Shown here piece by piece: positions 8,924-19,100 of a DNA stretch of 64,000 nucleotides. Every line of letters begins with the position of its first letter. Position 1 is the stretch's first letter. The stretch is from Chryseobacterium sp. (lineage in GTDB: Bacteria > Bacteroidota > Bacteroidia > Flavobacteriales > Weeksellaceae), in contig NZ_JARBTK010000003.1 in assembly GCF_029240215.1 (NCBI RefSeq), forward strand, positions 310,001 through 374,000. The letters are read 5' to 3'. Made by a program: the position numbers and the translations under genes. A model generated the notes under the pieces. That model had not been told where the DNA came from and searched no databases. It worked only from the letters and a program-made list of their open reading frames with translations.

Positions 8924-11900
8924 TTAGTTTCTGTTCTTAATTAAAAGCCAGCCGTTATAAACTCTTCCGTCTGAAACTTTGATTGTATACCAGTAATTTC
9001 CTGTAGCAAGAGGATTTGAATTGTATTTTCCGTCCCATTCGAATGGTTTTTTGGTAATTGTTTGTTTAAAAACAATTAAACCTTTTCGGTCGTATACTAA
9101 AATCTCCGTACTTGAGTAATTTTCCAGTCCTGCGATTCGCCATTTATCATTTGTCCCGTCTCCATTAGGAGTAATCATATTCGGAATATTGAATATTGAG
9201 AAATTTTTCTCTCCGATAATACATCCCAATTTTGTTCTCACGTAGACTTTATACTCACCTAAAGTCAGATTTGAAAAAATATTAGAATTTTGCCAGTTTT
9301 GATTATCTAAAGAGTACTCATAATTTCCGGGTGATGACATGATTACCGTTGCAGCATTATTTGCAATATTTACCGAAACAATTTCTCCCAAAACTGAATA
9401 AGTTAATTGAATACTGTCTGTATTTTCACATCCGAAACTATTGGTGACTTTCACCCAGTAAGTTCCCGGAGTTGAAACGGTAATAGTCTGATTGGTTGCG
9501 CCTGTACTCCATATATAGCTTACAAAACCACCTCCGGCATCCAATGTTACCGTTTTTCCTCTACAAAAATCAAAATCTTCAGGAAGTGTAATTGCAGGTT
9601 TGGGATTTAAATGCAATTCTAAAATTATATTGATAAAACATCCATCTGCGGTTGCAACTTTTACATTAATAATATTGGTTCCGATATTTAAAGTATAATT
9701 TGAAGGATTTGCAATCGGATTTCCAAGTTGATCTGTGTAAGTGAAAATGTAGTTATTCGGATTTGCAATTATATTTGACTGGTAGGTTGTCAAATTCACA
9801 GCCATCGTATTTGCTGTAGAAGTATTACATAAAGTTTCTCTGTAATTATTTGCAGGAACGTTATTTTGTGATAAAGTAACAGAAATACTCAATTTTTCAG
9901 ACTCGCAATTGTTGAGCGTTTGTGTCACAAAATAGGTTTGCCCATGAACCAATGGGGTAGTGAGTGGCAAAATATTTCCAGCTGAATCATAATAAATCAA
10001 AGTCGTGCCGTTAGACACTAAATTTGATAATTTAGGATTTGCCGATGAACAGAAGTCTTGTGTCAAAGCTGCTGTTGGTTTTGGGGTGTTGTTTACGGTT
10101 ACTTGAATAGAAATTTTAACACTTTCGCAACCATTGATTGTTTGTGATGCAAAATAATTCTGTCCGTTCACAAGTGAAGTAGTTAAAGGCAATATATTAT
10201 TTGCTGAATCATACCACTTTATATTTTGACCTGTGATCTGAAGATCCGATATTTTTGGTTGATTGGTTGCACAGAATATTTGTGTTGCATTTGCTGTTGG
10301 AAGCGCCACTGCTGAGATAATTACATTCTGATTTTGTATAGCTGTATTACCATTCCCATCATTATAAGTCCAATGAACAATGTGTGTTCCTGGAGTTGAG
10401 TATGAGAGTGGATCTGTTGTTGTAGCTGTAATTGTTCCTGCACAGTTGTCAGTTGCAGTCGGGAAAGTAGAAATTACAGTGTTGCAATTTCCTGTAATGT
10501 CCGGAAGTTGTGCAATAATTGGAACAGGAGGAACATTGTCTCCCACTATAACATTTACAGTAAAACTTCCGTCACAAGCTCCACTTCCTGTAATTTGGCA
10601 AGTATATGTTCCTGCATTTGCTGCTGTAGCATTTGGAATTGTTGGATTTTGTAGATTAGAGGTAAATCCGTTTGGTCCTGTCCAATCATATGTTGTTCCG
10701 CCAGTTGCAGTTAATTGAATATTTGAATTAATGCAAACGGGGGAGTTTGAAGCAACCATTCCAGTCGAGGTACAATCTTGGAATTTTGCAATGAAAACAT
10801 CATTAGAAGGATGTCCTCCAGTTTGTTGAAATGTTCCGGGAGTTGCAATACCTGTAGTATTATTACTCGACATACCTGTAAAGTAAATATAATTTTCATT
10901 ATCTTTAGTAATATACCCTAATTGTGTTCCTCCGTTTCCACCGTAGAAAGTTCCCCATTCTTTTATATTGTTTTGATTATATTTAATCATATATGTCTTT
11001 ATGTAAGGTCCTGATGTAAGCATATATGCATTTGGAGTTGCAATTCCCTGTTGATTTATTTGAGCGGAAAGACCTGCCATAAATACATTTCCTGTATCAT
11101 CAATATAAGCTGATAACTGAGTCTGATGTTGAACTGGATAACCTGCTTTGACAATAGTGTTGTTGGCAAGGTTTATTCTCCAAATACCTGCAACAGTATA
11201 AGGATTGGCAGTGACTACCGGAAATTCACCCGCCAAAATTAATGTATTGTTAACAATTCTCGCTTCCCAAACATATTCCTGAATAGAGTCACCGTAATAA
11301 CTTGATCGCAAGAGAGTTCCTGATTTTGAAAATTTTAAATATAATCCGTCACTTACTCCTCCAAATGTAGATTGAAAAGGATTTATCATTGGAATATTTT
11401 GAGAACGGGTAGCTCCAATTATTTCTAAGTTTCCAACTGATGAAAATATATTAAAAATTGAAGTTGAGTGATCTGATCCTCCAAAAAATGATGACCAAAC
11501 AGTATTTCCTGTTGTAGCATCCAATTTAATGATGTAACCATCGGTGTAACCACTCGGACTCAATTTTGTAGGTTGTGAAGCATTTAATACAGGAAAATTA
11601 GGACTCATTGTATGTCCTCCGATAAAAACTTCATTGCTGTTATAAGAAACCGTAAACAGATCTTCCGGTGAGTTTCCAATGAAATGTTTTTGATAAATCA
11701 AAGCTCCGTTCTGATCGAATTTTGCTAAAAAAATGTCATCGTTACTTCCTATTCTATTTATTTGACCTCCAGCATAGACATTAAAGTTCTCGTCAAAATC
11801 TATACTCTCAAATGAATCATCTCTTAGTGTTCCAAAATAAGTTCCCCATAATTTCTGTCCATCTTTCGTTATTTTCATTAGAAAAGCATCAAATGCACCA

Positions 11901-12838
11901 ACAATATTTGTTTGAGAAACTCCAGAAGTCGCAATATTTGTGTTGCTATTGGTTGCTCCATAAAGATATCCTTTATTTTGAATATCGGTTTTATATCTAC
12001 CGTAATCTTCGCCAAAACCACCTGCGTAGCTTCCCCAAATTCTCGTAGGAACAGGATCAATGACAATTGTTTTATTTGAAACATCAATTTGAGAATTAAA
12101 TCCAAAGACCTGTTCACCTAAATCTTTAAATGATACTGTGATATTTTCTCTGCTTTTTCCTTCAATCCAGCTTTGCGGAATGTTTTCCTGCATATCTCCG
12201 AAACGAACTTTCATTAGAAGTTTATTGTCTTCGATAGAAGCCGGAGCACCGTTAAATTTCATTTTAATATCAGAAACTTTTCCTCCCGGATTTATAATGA
12301 AATTGTATTCTATTGGTTTTAAACTATCTTTAGGTTTGAAGAACACTAAATCGATATTGTTGTAAATATTTTTATATACAACTTTTTGATAGCGATGAAC
12401 ATTTGTTACTCCATCTGGTTTATGTGTCAGATTATAGTAATTTTCATAATCAGCTGATTTTCCCTCCGCAATTATTTTAGCATCCTTGTTAGAATTAATC
12501 AGGTCAATATCTACTCTGTGAAAAAGGTTTTCATAGGTATATTCTTCAATATTAAAATCTGTTTTGTTAACCGCAAGATTTTCTCGGTCTTTATTAAAAT
12601 TAGGATTTAGAGTTTTTTTTGTTTCATAAACATCATAAGAAAATCCATTAGAACGTAACTGAACATTCAATCCCGCAGAATGATATAAGTATTTCACATT
12701 TTTGTTTTCATTTCCATCTTGATCAATGATCTGACCTTTATTTTCATAGAAATGATATTCATTGTTTTTCTGAAATTTCTTCTGCCCAAACAAAAAAGTA
12801 CAACAAAAAAGAGTGAAAACAAATAAAATTTTTCGCAT
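8924..12838 (-). CDS. Large secreted T9SS type B cargo protein with beta-propeller and Ig-like repeats
   Basis: This 1304-residue exported protein has a signal peptide (KILFVFTLFCCTFLFGQ). An N-terminal region resembling DUF7948 follows (ENKGQIIDQDGN at about 33-44), then SBBP-type propeller repeats (WGSYAGGFGEDYG, WGTYFGTLRDDSFE and similar). Next are an Ig-like domain (about 685-755), an HYR-like domain (DNVPPVPIIAQLPDITGNC) and two tandem Ig-CHU repeats with the W/IYYDSA-NILPLTT pattern. The final 85 residues or so (NMITPNGDGTNDKWRI to the GNYWYTIKVSDGRVYNGWL end) are the gliding-motility-associated type B sorting domain. It is presumably exported by T9SS and either attached to the surface or released. 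Its ligand is unknown. Confidence 0.92.
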   Translation of the reverse strand: MRKILFVFTLFCCTFLFGQKKFQKNNEYHFYENKGQIIDQDGNENKNVKYLYHSAGLNVQLRSNGFSYDVYETKKTLNPNFNKDRENLAVNKTDFNIEEYTYENLFHRVDIDLINSNKDAKIIAEGKSADYENYYNLTHKPDGVTNVHRYQKVVYKNIYNNIDLVFFKPKDSLKPIEYNFIINPGGKVSDIKMKFNGAPASIEDNKLLMKVRFGDMQENIPQSWIEGKSRENITVSFKDLGEQVFGFNSQIDVSNKTIVIDPVPTRIWGSYAGGFGEDYGRYKTDIQNKGYLYGATNSNTNIATSGVSQTNIVGAFDAFLMKITKDGQKLWGTYFGTLRDDSFESIDFDENFNVYAGGQINRIGSNDDIFLAKFDQNGALIYQKHFIGNSPEDLFTVSYNSNEVFIGGHTMSPNFPVLNASQPTKLSPSGYTDGYIIKLDATTGNTVWSSFFGGSDHSTSIFNIFSSVGNLEIIGATRSQNIPMINPFQSTFGGVSDGLYLKFSKSGTLLRSSYYGDSIQEYVWEARIVNNTLILAGEFPVVTANPYTVAGIWRINLANNTIVKAGYPVQHQTQLSAYIDDTGNVFMAGLSAQINQQGIATPNAYMLTSGPYIKTYMIKYNQNNIKEWGTFYGGNGGTQLGYITKDNENYIYFTGMSSNNTTGIATPGTFQQTGGHPSNDVFIAKFQDCTSTGMVASNSPVCINSNIQLTATGGTTYDWTGPNGFTSNLQNPTIPNATAANAGTYTCQITGSGACDGSFTVNVIVGDNVPPVPIIAQLPDITGNCNTVISTFPTATDNCAGTITATTTDPLSYSTPGTHIVHWTYNDGNGNTAIQNQNVIISAVALPTANATQIFCATNQPKISDLQITGQNIKWYDSANNILPLTTSLVNGQNYFASQTINGCESVKISIQVTVNNTPKPTAALTQDFCSSANPKLSNLVSNGTTLIYYDSAGNILPLTTPLVHGQTYFVTQTLNNCESEKLSISVTLSQNNVPANNYRETLCNTSTANTMAVNLTTYQSNIIANPNNYIFTYTDQLGNPIANPSNYTLNIGTNIINVKVATADGCFINIILELHLNPKPAITLPEDFDFCRGKTVTLDAGGGFVSYIWSTGATNQTITVSTPGTYWVKVTNSFGCENTDSIQLTYSVLGEIVSVNIANNAATVIMSSPGNYEYSLDNQNWQNSNIFSNLTLGEYKVYVRTKLGCIIGEKNFSIFNIPNMITPNGDGTNDKWRIAGLENYSSTEILVYDRKGLIVFKQTITKKPFEWDGKYNSNPLATGNYWYTIKVSDGRVYNGWLLIKNRN

Positions 12839-12954
12839 CGGTTATTAATTTCCGCAAATATATTAAAATCATTCGCTTTTGAGAGTTAATAAATCATGAA
12901 CAGGTGAAAGTATCTATAAATATGATTCATATCATAATAATTCTCTTAATTATT

Positions 12955-13030
12955 TTGTTTAACAATTTTGTCAAAACAAATGATTGATATATATTTGCAC
13001 AAAATTGTTTAACAAAAATGTCAAAACAAG
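12955..13030 (+). promoter_or_regulatory. Duplicated operator-like repeat flanking the tetR promoter
   Basis: Two 26-bp direct repeats (12955-12980 and 13005-13030, about 23 of 26 identical, offset exactly 50 bp) each hold GTTT-ACA and TGTCAAAAC half-sites in imperfect inverted arrangement. Between them is a consensus promoter: TTG at 12968-12970 (inside copy 1), a 19-bp spacer, and TATATTTG at 12990-12997. Transcription would begin near 13004, where copy 2 starts, and copy 2 contains the tetR ATG (13018). This is the geometry expected of autorepression by the TetR protein, which is inferred and not shown. Confidence 0.7.
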
Positions 13031-13611
13031 AAAAAAAAGATCAAACACAGGAATTAATCAAGGAGACTGCGAAGAATTTATTCTTTGTTCAGGGGAAATT
13101 TAATGCAACTACTCAGGAGATTGCAGACGAAGCTGGTGTCAACCGTACGTTGATCAACTATTATTTTCGCTCAAGAGATAATTTGATTCAAATCATTTTC
13201 GATGAAGCTCACAGAGTTGAAAAGGAAAAATCTGAAATTATTATGAATTCTGATCTTCCATTTAAAGATAAAATTGCAAAATTCATCGATGGAAGTTTAT
13301 CTACAAGCCTTCAATACCCATACCTCGAAACTTATATTGTATCGCAAATCAACAAAGGAAGCTGTCATAAAAAAGATGTAGAAGAAAAAGAATTAAAAAA
13401 GCTTTATGAGGATATCGAAAAGGAAATGCAATTGGGTAACATCGAAAAAATGGCACCTGTACAGTTTCTTCTCAATATGGTTTCGCTATTGGTGTTTCCA
13501 AGTGCGGTTCGCCCCTTATTTTTAGAGAATTTAATGATTACTGATAAAGAATTTGATCAAATCATTTCGGAACGAAAAGATATCATCCTTAACATGCTTT
13601 TTAAAAATTAA
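13018..13611 (+). CDS. TetR/AcrR-family transcriptional regulator of the efflux operon
   Basis: The 197-residue protein has the TetR N-terminal helix-turn-helix (residues about 12-58; TTQEIADEAGVNRTLINYYFRSRDNLIQIIF) and a variable, mainly helical ligand-binding domain. It is first in an apparent operon with an outer-membrane factor, a membrane-fusion protein and an RND pump. The usual role of such a gene is repression of that pump until a toxic ligand binds. Two operator-like repeats straddle its promoter, one covering the start codon, which supports autoregulation. The leader would be only about 14 nt. Confidence 0.9.
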   Translation: MSKQEKKDQTQELIKETAKNLFFVQGKFNATTQEIADEAGVNRTLINYYFRSRDNLIQIIFDEAHRVEKEKSEIIMNSDLPFKDKIAKFIDGSLSTSLQYPYLETYIVSQINKGSCHKKDVEEKELKKLYEDIEKEMQLGNIEKMAPVQFLLNMVSLLVFPSAVRPLFLENLMITDKEFDQIISERKDIILNMLFKN

Positions 13612-13706
13612 TTAAAAACTGTTAAAGTATTTATAAAACTGAATCGTCCTTTAGGGATAAAGTACCTCAGGAAAGCAACTATAAAAAAATAAACGAAGTA
13701 TAAATT

Positions 13707-15062
13707 ATGAATAGAAAACGTATAACTGCAAAAAAGCTAAAAATTGGGATAGCTGCAGCATTTATGATTTTCGGCTCTTCATCTGCCTACGCACAACAAC
13801 AGGTGTCGTTGCAGGAAGCCATTAAGCAGGCTTTGCAAAATAAAGCAGAGGCTAAAAAAGCGGCTTTGCAGATCAAAAAAGCTGAGTACAAGATCGCCGA
13901 AGCGAGAGCAGGTGCATTGCCACAGGTAAGCGCTACTGCAGGATTGACTTACAACCCGATCATTCAGGAATCATTATTAGAATTTGGCGGACAAAGAATC
14001 CGTGCACAATTGGGACAACCTTGGAGCTCAAGTGCAGTGGTTACTGTAAATCAGGCAATTTTTGACCAAAGAGTTTTTACGGGTCTTAAAGCTGCAAAAT
14101 CTACAAGAGAATTTTATGTTTTAAATGCCCAGCTTTCTAATGAGCAGATTATCGAAAATGTTGCAACTGCCTATTATCAGGTTTTCGTACAGGAAGAAAA
14201 TCTTAAAACATTAAACGTAAGTTACACCAATACCGAAAAAGTAAGAAATGTAATCAAAAGTCTGGTTGAAAATGGTTTGGCAAAAGGTATTGATTTAGAC
14301 AGAACCAATGTTCAGCTCACCAATATCAGTGCCAACAGACAGCAGTTGGTAAATGCGGTTGAGCTTTCAAAAAATTCACTCAAATTTTACATGGGAGTTC
14401 CTATTGAAACCGATATCGAGCTTGAGGAAAAAACAATTGAGCCAAAACCTGAATTGGTTGCCGGAACTGTAGATTTAGATACAAGAACAGAAGTGAAGGT
14501 TTTACAGAAAAACAGAGAACTTTTGCAATTTAATAAAAAAGCGACAGAAGCTTATCTATATCCGACAGTTGGTTTACAGGCAAATTATGGTTGGGGAGGT
14601 CAGGGTTCTAAATTTCCTTTGACGAATGGTATCAATAATGGAGTTCTCTGGAGTGATTATTCAGCAATTGGTTTAAATATAAATATCCCGATTTTTACCG
14701 GTGGTGCTACAAAATCAAAGATTCAACAGGCTGAAATTGATATTTTAGATATTGATCAGGATATTCAGAATACACAGCTTTCTTTAAGCCTTGACTATAA
14801 AAATGCAATCACGAATATTGAGAATTCTTTAATTAATATCGAAAGCATGAAAAATAACGTTACTTTGGCCGAAAAAGTTCAGAAAGACACTCAGGCAAAC
14901 TATCAGTACGGTTTGGCAACGTTGACAGAGGTTCTTGATTCTGAAAATGCTTTGACAGATGCAAAACAGAATTATACAACTGCATTATTAGATTACAAAC
15001 AGGCTGAAATTAAATTAATCAAAGCCAAAGGCGAACTTAATACATTACAAAACCCACAATAA
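13707..15062 (+). CDS. TolC-family outer membrane efflux protein
   Basis: This 451-residue outer-membrane factor has a signal peptide ending about SSAYAQQQ. It carries the duplicated TolC hairpin pattern: QVSLQEAIKQALQNKAEAKKAALQIKKAEYKIAEARAGALPQVSA in the first half and the matching YGLATLTEVLDSENALTDAKQNY segment near the C-terminus. It would form the trimeric channel of the tripartite pump with the two genes downstream. The 95-bp gap from tetR shows no terminator and no clear promoter, so co-transcription with the regulator is likely. Confidence 0.92.
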   Translation: MNRKRITAKKLKIGIAAAFMIFGSSSAYAQQQVSLQEAIKQALQNKAEAKKAALQIKKAEYKIAEARAGALPQVSATAGLTYNPIIQESLLEFGGQRIRAQLGQPWSSSAVVTVNQAIFDQRVFTGLKAAKSTREFYVLNAQLSNEQIIENVATAYYQVFVQEENLKTLNVSYTNTEKVRNVIKSLVENGLAKGIDLDRTNVQLTNISANRQQLVNAVELSKNSLKFYMGVPIETDIELEEKTIEPKPELVAGTVDLDTRTEVKVLQKNRELLQFNKKATEAYLYPTVGLQANYGWGGQGSKFPLTNGINNGVLWSDYSAIGLNINIPIFTGGATKSKIQQAEIDILDIDQDIQNTQLSLSLDYKNAITNIENSLINIESMKNNVTLAEKVQKDTQANYQYGLATLTEVLDSENALTDAKQNYTTALLDYKQAEIKLIKAKGELNTLQNPQ

Positions 15063-15119
15063 ACTAGAATGAAATCTTTTAAATAGATTCCATTGACATT
15101 AAAATAATCATTATTACAA

Positions 15120-16181
15120 ATGAAAAAAACTTTAATATACATCATCGTAGCTGCAGTACTTATCGGTTTGGCAGCCTGGAAAATTTCCGACAACAAAAAG
15201 AAACAGGAAACTGAAGTAAAAGAGGTTGCAAAGCAGGTTGATAAGATCAACGTCAATGTAATTACTGTTACCAGAGAAAATATCAACACAGATTATTCGG
15301 CAAATGGAACTTTTATCCCAAAACAGGAGATGAATCAGTCTGCTGATATTTCAGGACGTGTGGTAAGTGTTTTCGTTAAAGAAGGATCTAGAGTTGGGGC
15401 CGGACAGGTTTTAGCAACAATCAAAAGAGATGCAATTGAAGTAGACGTTACTCAGGCTCAGAATAATTTGCAGAATGCCATTGCAGATAATCAGCGTTAC
15501 GAAAATGCTTACAAAACAGGAGGTGTTACAAAACAACAGCTTGACAACTCAAGATTGCAACTGAAAAATATGCAGGCTGCAGTAAGAGCACAGGGAGTGA
15601 AAATCAATGACACAAGCATCAGAGCCGGAATCAGCGGTACGATCAACAAAAAAATGGTAGAGCCAGGAATGGTGGTTGCACCGGGAACAGCCTTATTCGA
15701 AATTGTAAATATCAACAGCCTGAAACTGTCAGTTTTGGTAGACGAAAGCCAGATCGGAAGAATTGCTTTGGGCCAGGAAGTGGCAATCAATGTGAACGTT
15801 TTACCTGAAGAATCTTTCACAGGAAGAATTACATTTATCGCTCCGAAAAGTGATGCTTCTCTTAATTTCCCTGTAGAGATTGAAGTGCAGAACAGAGGAA
15901 ACCTAAAAGCAGGGATGTACGCAACAGCTTTATTTAAAACAAATAACGGAGCAGAAACTCAGAATATGCTGACTGTTCCTGCTGAAGCTTTTGCAAATGG
16001 TGTAAGTTCAGGACAAATCTTCATCATTCAGAACGGTACTGCTAAAATGATTACTGTGAAAACCGGAAAAGTATATGGCGACAAAGTTCAGATCATCAGC
16101 GGACTGAATGGTGGCGAACAGGTAATTACAAGCGGACAGATCAACCTTGATAACGGTTCAAAAATCAATATCGTAAAGTAA
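15120..16181 (+). CDS. RND efflux periplasmic adaptor (membrane fusion protein)
   Basis: This 353-residue adaptor has an N-terminal membrane anchor (TLIYIIVAAVLIGLAAWKI) and the split biotinyl/lipoyl domain (FVKEGSRVGAGQVLATIKRD and AGISGTINKKMVEPGMVVAPGTALFEIV) around a short alpha-hairpin. Beta-barrel and membrane-proximal domains follow (LKAGMYATALF, GLNGGEQVITSGQINLDNG). It links the inner-membrane pump to the TolC-like channel. It ends six bases before the RND gene, so the two are tightly coupled. Confidence 0.93.
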   Translation: MKKTLIYIIVAAVLIGLAAWKISDNKKKQETEVKEVAKQVDKINVNVITVTRENINTDYSANGTFIPKQEMNQSADISGRVVSVFVKEGSRVGAGQVLATIKRDAIEVDVTQAQNNLQNAIADNQRYENAYKTGGVTKQQLDNSRLQLKNMQAAVRAQGVKINDTSIRAGISGTINKKMVEPGMVVAPGTALFEIVNINSLKLSVLVDESQIGRIALGQEVAINVNVLPEESFTGRITFIAPKSDASLNFPVEIEVQNRGNLKAGMYATALFKTNNGAETQNMLTVPAEAFANGVSSGQIFIIQNGTAKMITVKTGKVYGDKVQIISGLNGGEQVITSGQINLDNGSKINIVK

Positions 16182-16187
16182 CAGAAG

Positions 16188-19100
16188 ATGAAGTTAGCAG
16201 AAATATCCATTAAAAGACCATCCCTGGTTATCGTATTGTTTACGATTCTGACTTTGGGAGGTTTATTAAGTTACTCCATGATGGGGTACGAGTTGATTCC
16301 GAAGTTTGAAACCAATATGGTGACAATTTCTACCGTGTATCCCGGAGCTTCACCTGCAGAGGTGGAAACTTCGGTGACCCGGAAGATTGAAGATGCCGTA
16401 GGTTCTTTGGAAAACGTAAAAAAAGTAGAATCTTCTTCATACGAAAGTTTATCGGTAATTATGGTTCAGCTGAACACAGGAGCCGATGTAAACTATGCTC
16501 TGAATGATGCACAGAGAAAAGTAAATGCAATTTTGGCGGATCTTCCGGAAGATGCAGATCCCCCATCCCTACAAAAGTTCTCATTAGATGATCTTCCGAT
16601 CATGACTTTGAGTATTACCAGTAACAAACTGAATAATAAAGAGCTTTACGACCTTTTAGATAAAAAAATAGAGCCTATTTTCTCCCGTGTAAACGGTGTC
16701 GCTCAGGTTGACCTTGTTGGTGGGCAGGAGAGAGAAATTCAGGTAAGTTTAGATGAAAAGAAACTGCAGGGTTACGGGCTTTCTATCGGAGATGTACAGC
16801 AGGCAATTCTTTCATCCAATTTAGATTTCCCTACGGGAGCTCTTAAAACAAGAACTTCAAGATCTACCATCAGACTTTCAGGAAAGTATAGAAATGTAGA
16901 AGAGATGAATAATCTTGTGGTTTCTAATAAAGACGGAGCGCAGGTTCGCCTTTCTGATATTGCGACAGTTTTTGATACACAGAAAGATGTAGAGAAAGTG
17001 GCAAGATTCAATCAGAACCCTACTATTTTGATGCAGATAAAGAAACAGTCAGATGCCAATGCGGTGTCGGTTTCAGAATCGGTTCAGAAGACCATTGCTC
17101 AGGTTCAGAATAATTATAAAGCTCAGGCTGTCAACGTTAGTATTGTAGATGACTCTACAAACTTTACTTTAGAAGCTGCAGATCACGTAATTTTCGATTT
17201 ATTCCTTGCGATTATTTTGGTGGCAGTAGTAATGTTATTATTCCTTCACAACATCAGAAACGCATTCATTGTAATGGTTTCGATTCCGGTATCTTTGATC
17301 GCAACCGTGATTGGGATGTATTTAATGGGATATACCTTAAACTTAATGAGTTTATTGGGACTTTCATTGGTAGTTGGTATTCTTGTGGATGATGCGATTG
17401 TGGTTTTGGAAAACGTTTACCGTCACATGGAAATGGGGAAAAGCAGAATTCGTGCAGCGTACGATGGAGCTTCGGAAATCGGATTTACGGTAACGGCAAT
17501 CACGATGGTAATTGTAGTGGTATTCTTACCGATTGCGATGAGCTCAGGATTAGTTTCTGATATCCTGGCGCAGTTTTGTGTAACAGTGGTTATTGCGACA
17601 ATGTTCTCATTATTGGCCTCATTTACTATCATTCCTTGGTTATCTTCAAGATTTGGTAAATTGGTTCATTTGACTGGTAAAAATCCTTTTGAGAAATTTA
17701 TCCTTTGGTTCGAGAAACAATTGGAGAAATTCACACATTGGATTTCCGGAATTCTTGAATGGGCTTTAAAATCAACATTAAGAAGAGTTATGACAGTAGT
17801 GGTAACATTCATTATTTTGATCTCTTCATTTATGTTGGTGGCATTCGGATTCATCGGAGGTGAATTCTTCCCTAAAATGGACAGAGGTCAGTTTCTTGTT
17901 CAAATGGAATTACCAAAAGATGCTTCTGTAGAAAAAACCAATCAGGTTACTTTAGCTGTTGAAAAGTATCTTAGAAATGATAAAGATGTTGTAGATATGA
18001 TCACCACAGTTGGTCAGCAGTCATCAGGATTTGGTGGAGCTCAGGCAACATTGTATCAGTCAGAAATTCAGGTGATCTTGGTAGATAAATCTGAGCGTAA
18101 TGAAAGTACAGATATCAAGTCTGCAAAAATTAAAAGAGCTTTAGAAGAAAAATTCACAGGAGTTGAATTTAAAACAGCACCAATCGGATTAATGGGAGCA
18201 GATAATGCACCGATTGAGATGGTAGTAACAGCTCAGGATAACGCAACGGCAAATAAGGAAGCAAACAGAATTTTAGCTTTACTTAAAAAAGTTCCGGGAT
18301 CTGTAGATGCTGAATTATCAACTGACTCCGGAAACCCGGAAGTGCAGGTAAATATCGACAGAGATAAAATGGCTTCTTTAGGCTTAAATCTTTCAAGTGT
18401 AGGACAAACGATGCAGACTGCATTCAGTGGAAATACAGACGGAAAATTTAGAGCAGGAGAGTATGAGTACGATATCAACATCCGTTTTGGTGATGCCAAT
18501 AGACAATCGATTGATGATGTAAGAAACCTGATGTTTACTAATCCGCAGGGAGAGCAGATCAGACTAAGTCAGTTTGCAGATGTGAAAATGGGATCAGGAC
18601 CGAGTTTGTTGGAACGTAGAGATAAAGCACCATCTGTAAAAGTAAAATCTAAAGTAGTAGGTCGTCCTGTAGGAGATGTTGCTAACGAATGGGCTGCTCA
18701 GTTTATGGAAAACGAAAAAACAAAACCTGCAGGAGTAAGTTACATCTGGAGTGGTGATATGGAAAACCAGACAGAAGGTTTCGGTACTTTAGGAATCGCT
18801 TTATTGGCGGCTATCGTATTGGTTTATCTGGTAATGGTTTCGTTGTATGACTCGTTTGTTTATCCGTTTGTGGTATTGTTCTCAATTCCTTTAGCATTGA
18901 TCGGAGTAATGGTAATCCTTGCGATCACCGGAAATTCACTAAACATCTTTACGATGTTGGGGATGATCATGTTGATTGGTTTGGTAGCGAAAAATGCGAT
19001 TATGATTGTCGATTTCGCCAATATGAGAAAAGCAGCCGGATCAAATACGCACGACGCTTTGATTCAGGCCAACCACGCACGTCTTCGTCCTATCCTTATG

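Noticed and set aside
12980..13012. Ten-codon reading frame starting at an ATG in the first operator copy
   Set aside because: It lies upstream of the predicted transcription start, so it is not expected in the mRNA. It is an echo of the repeat.
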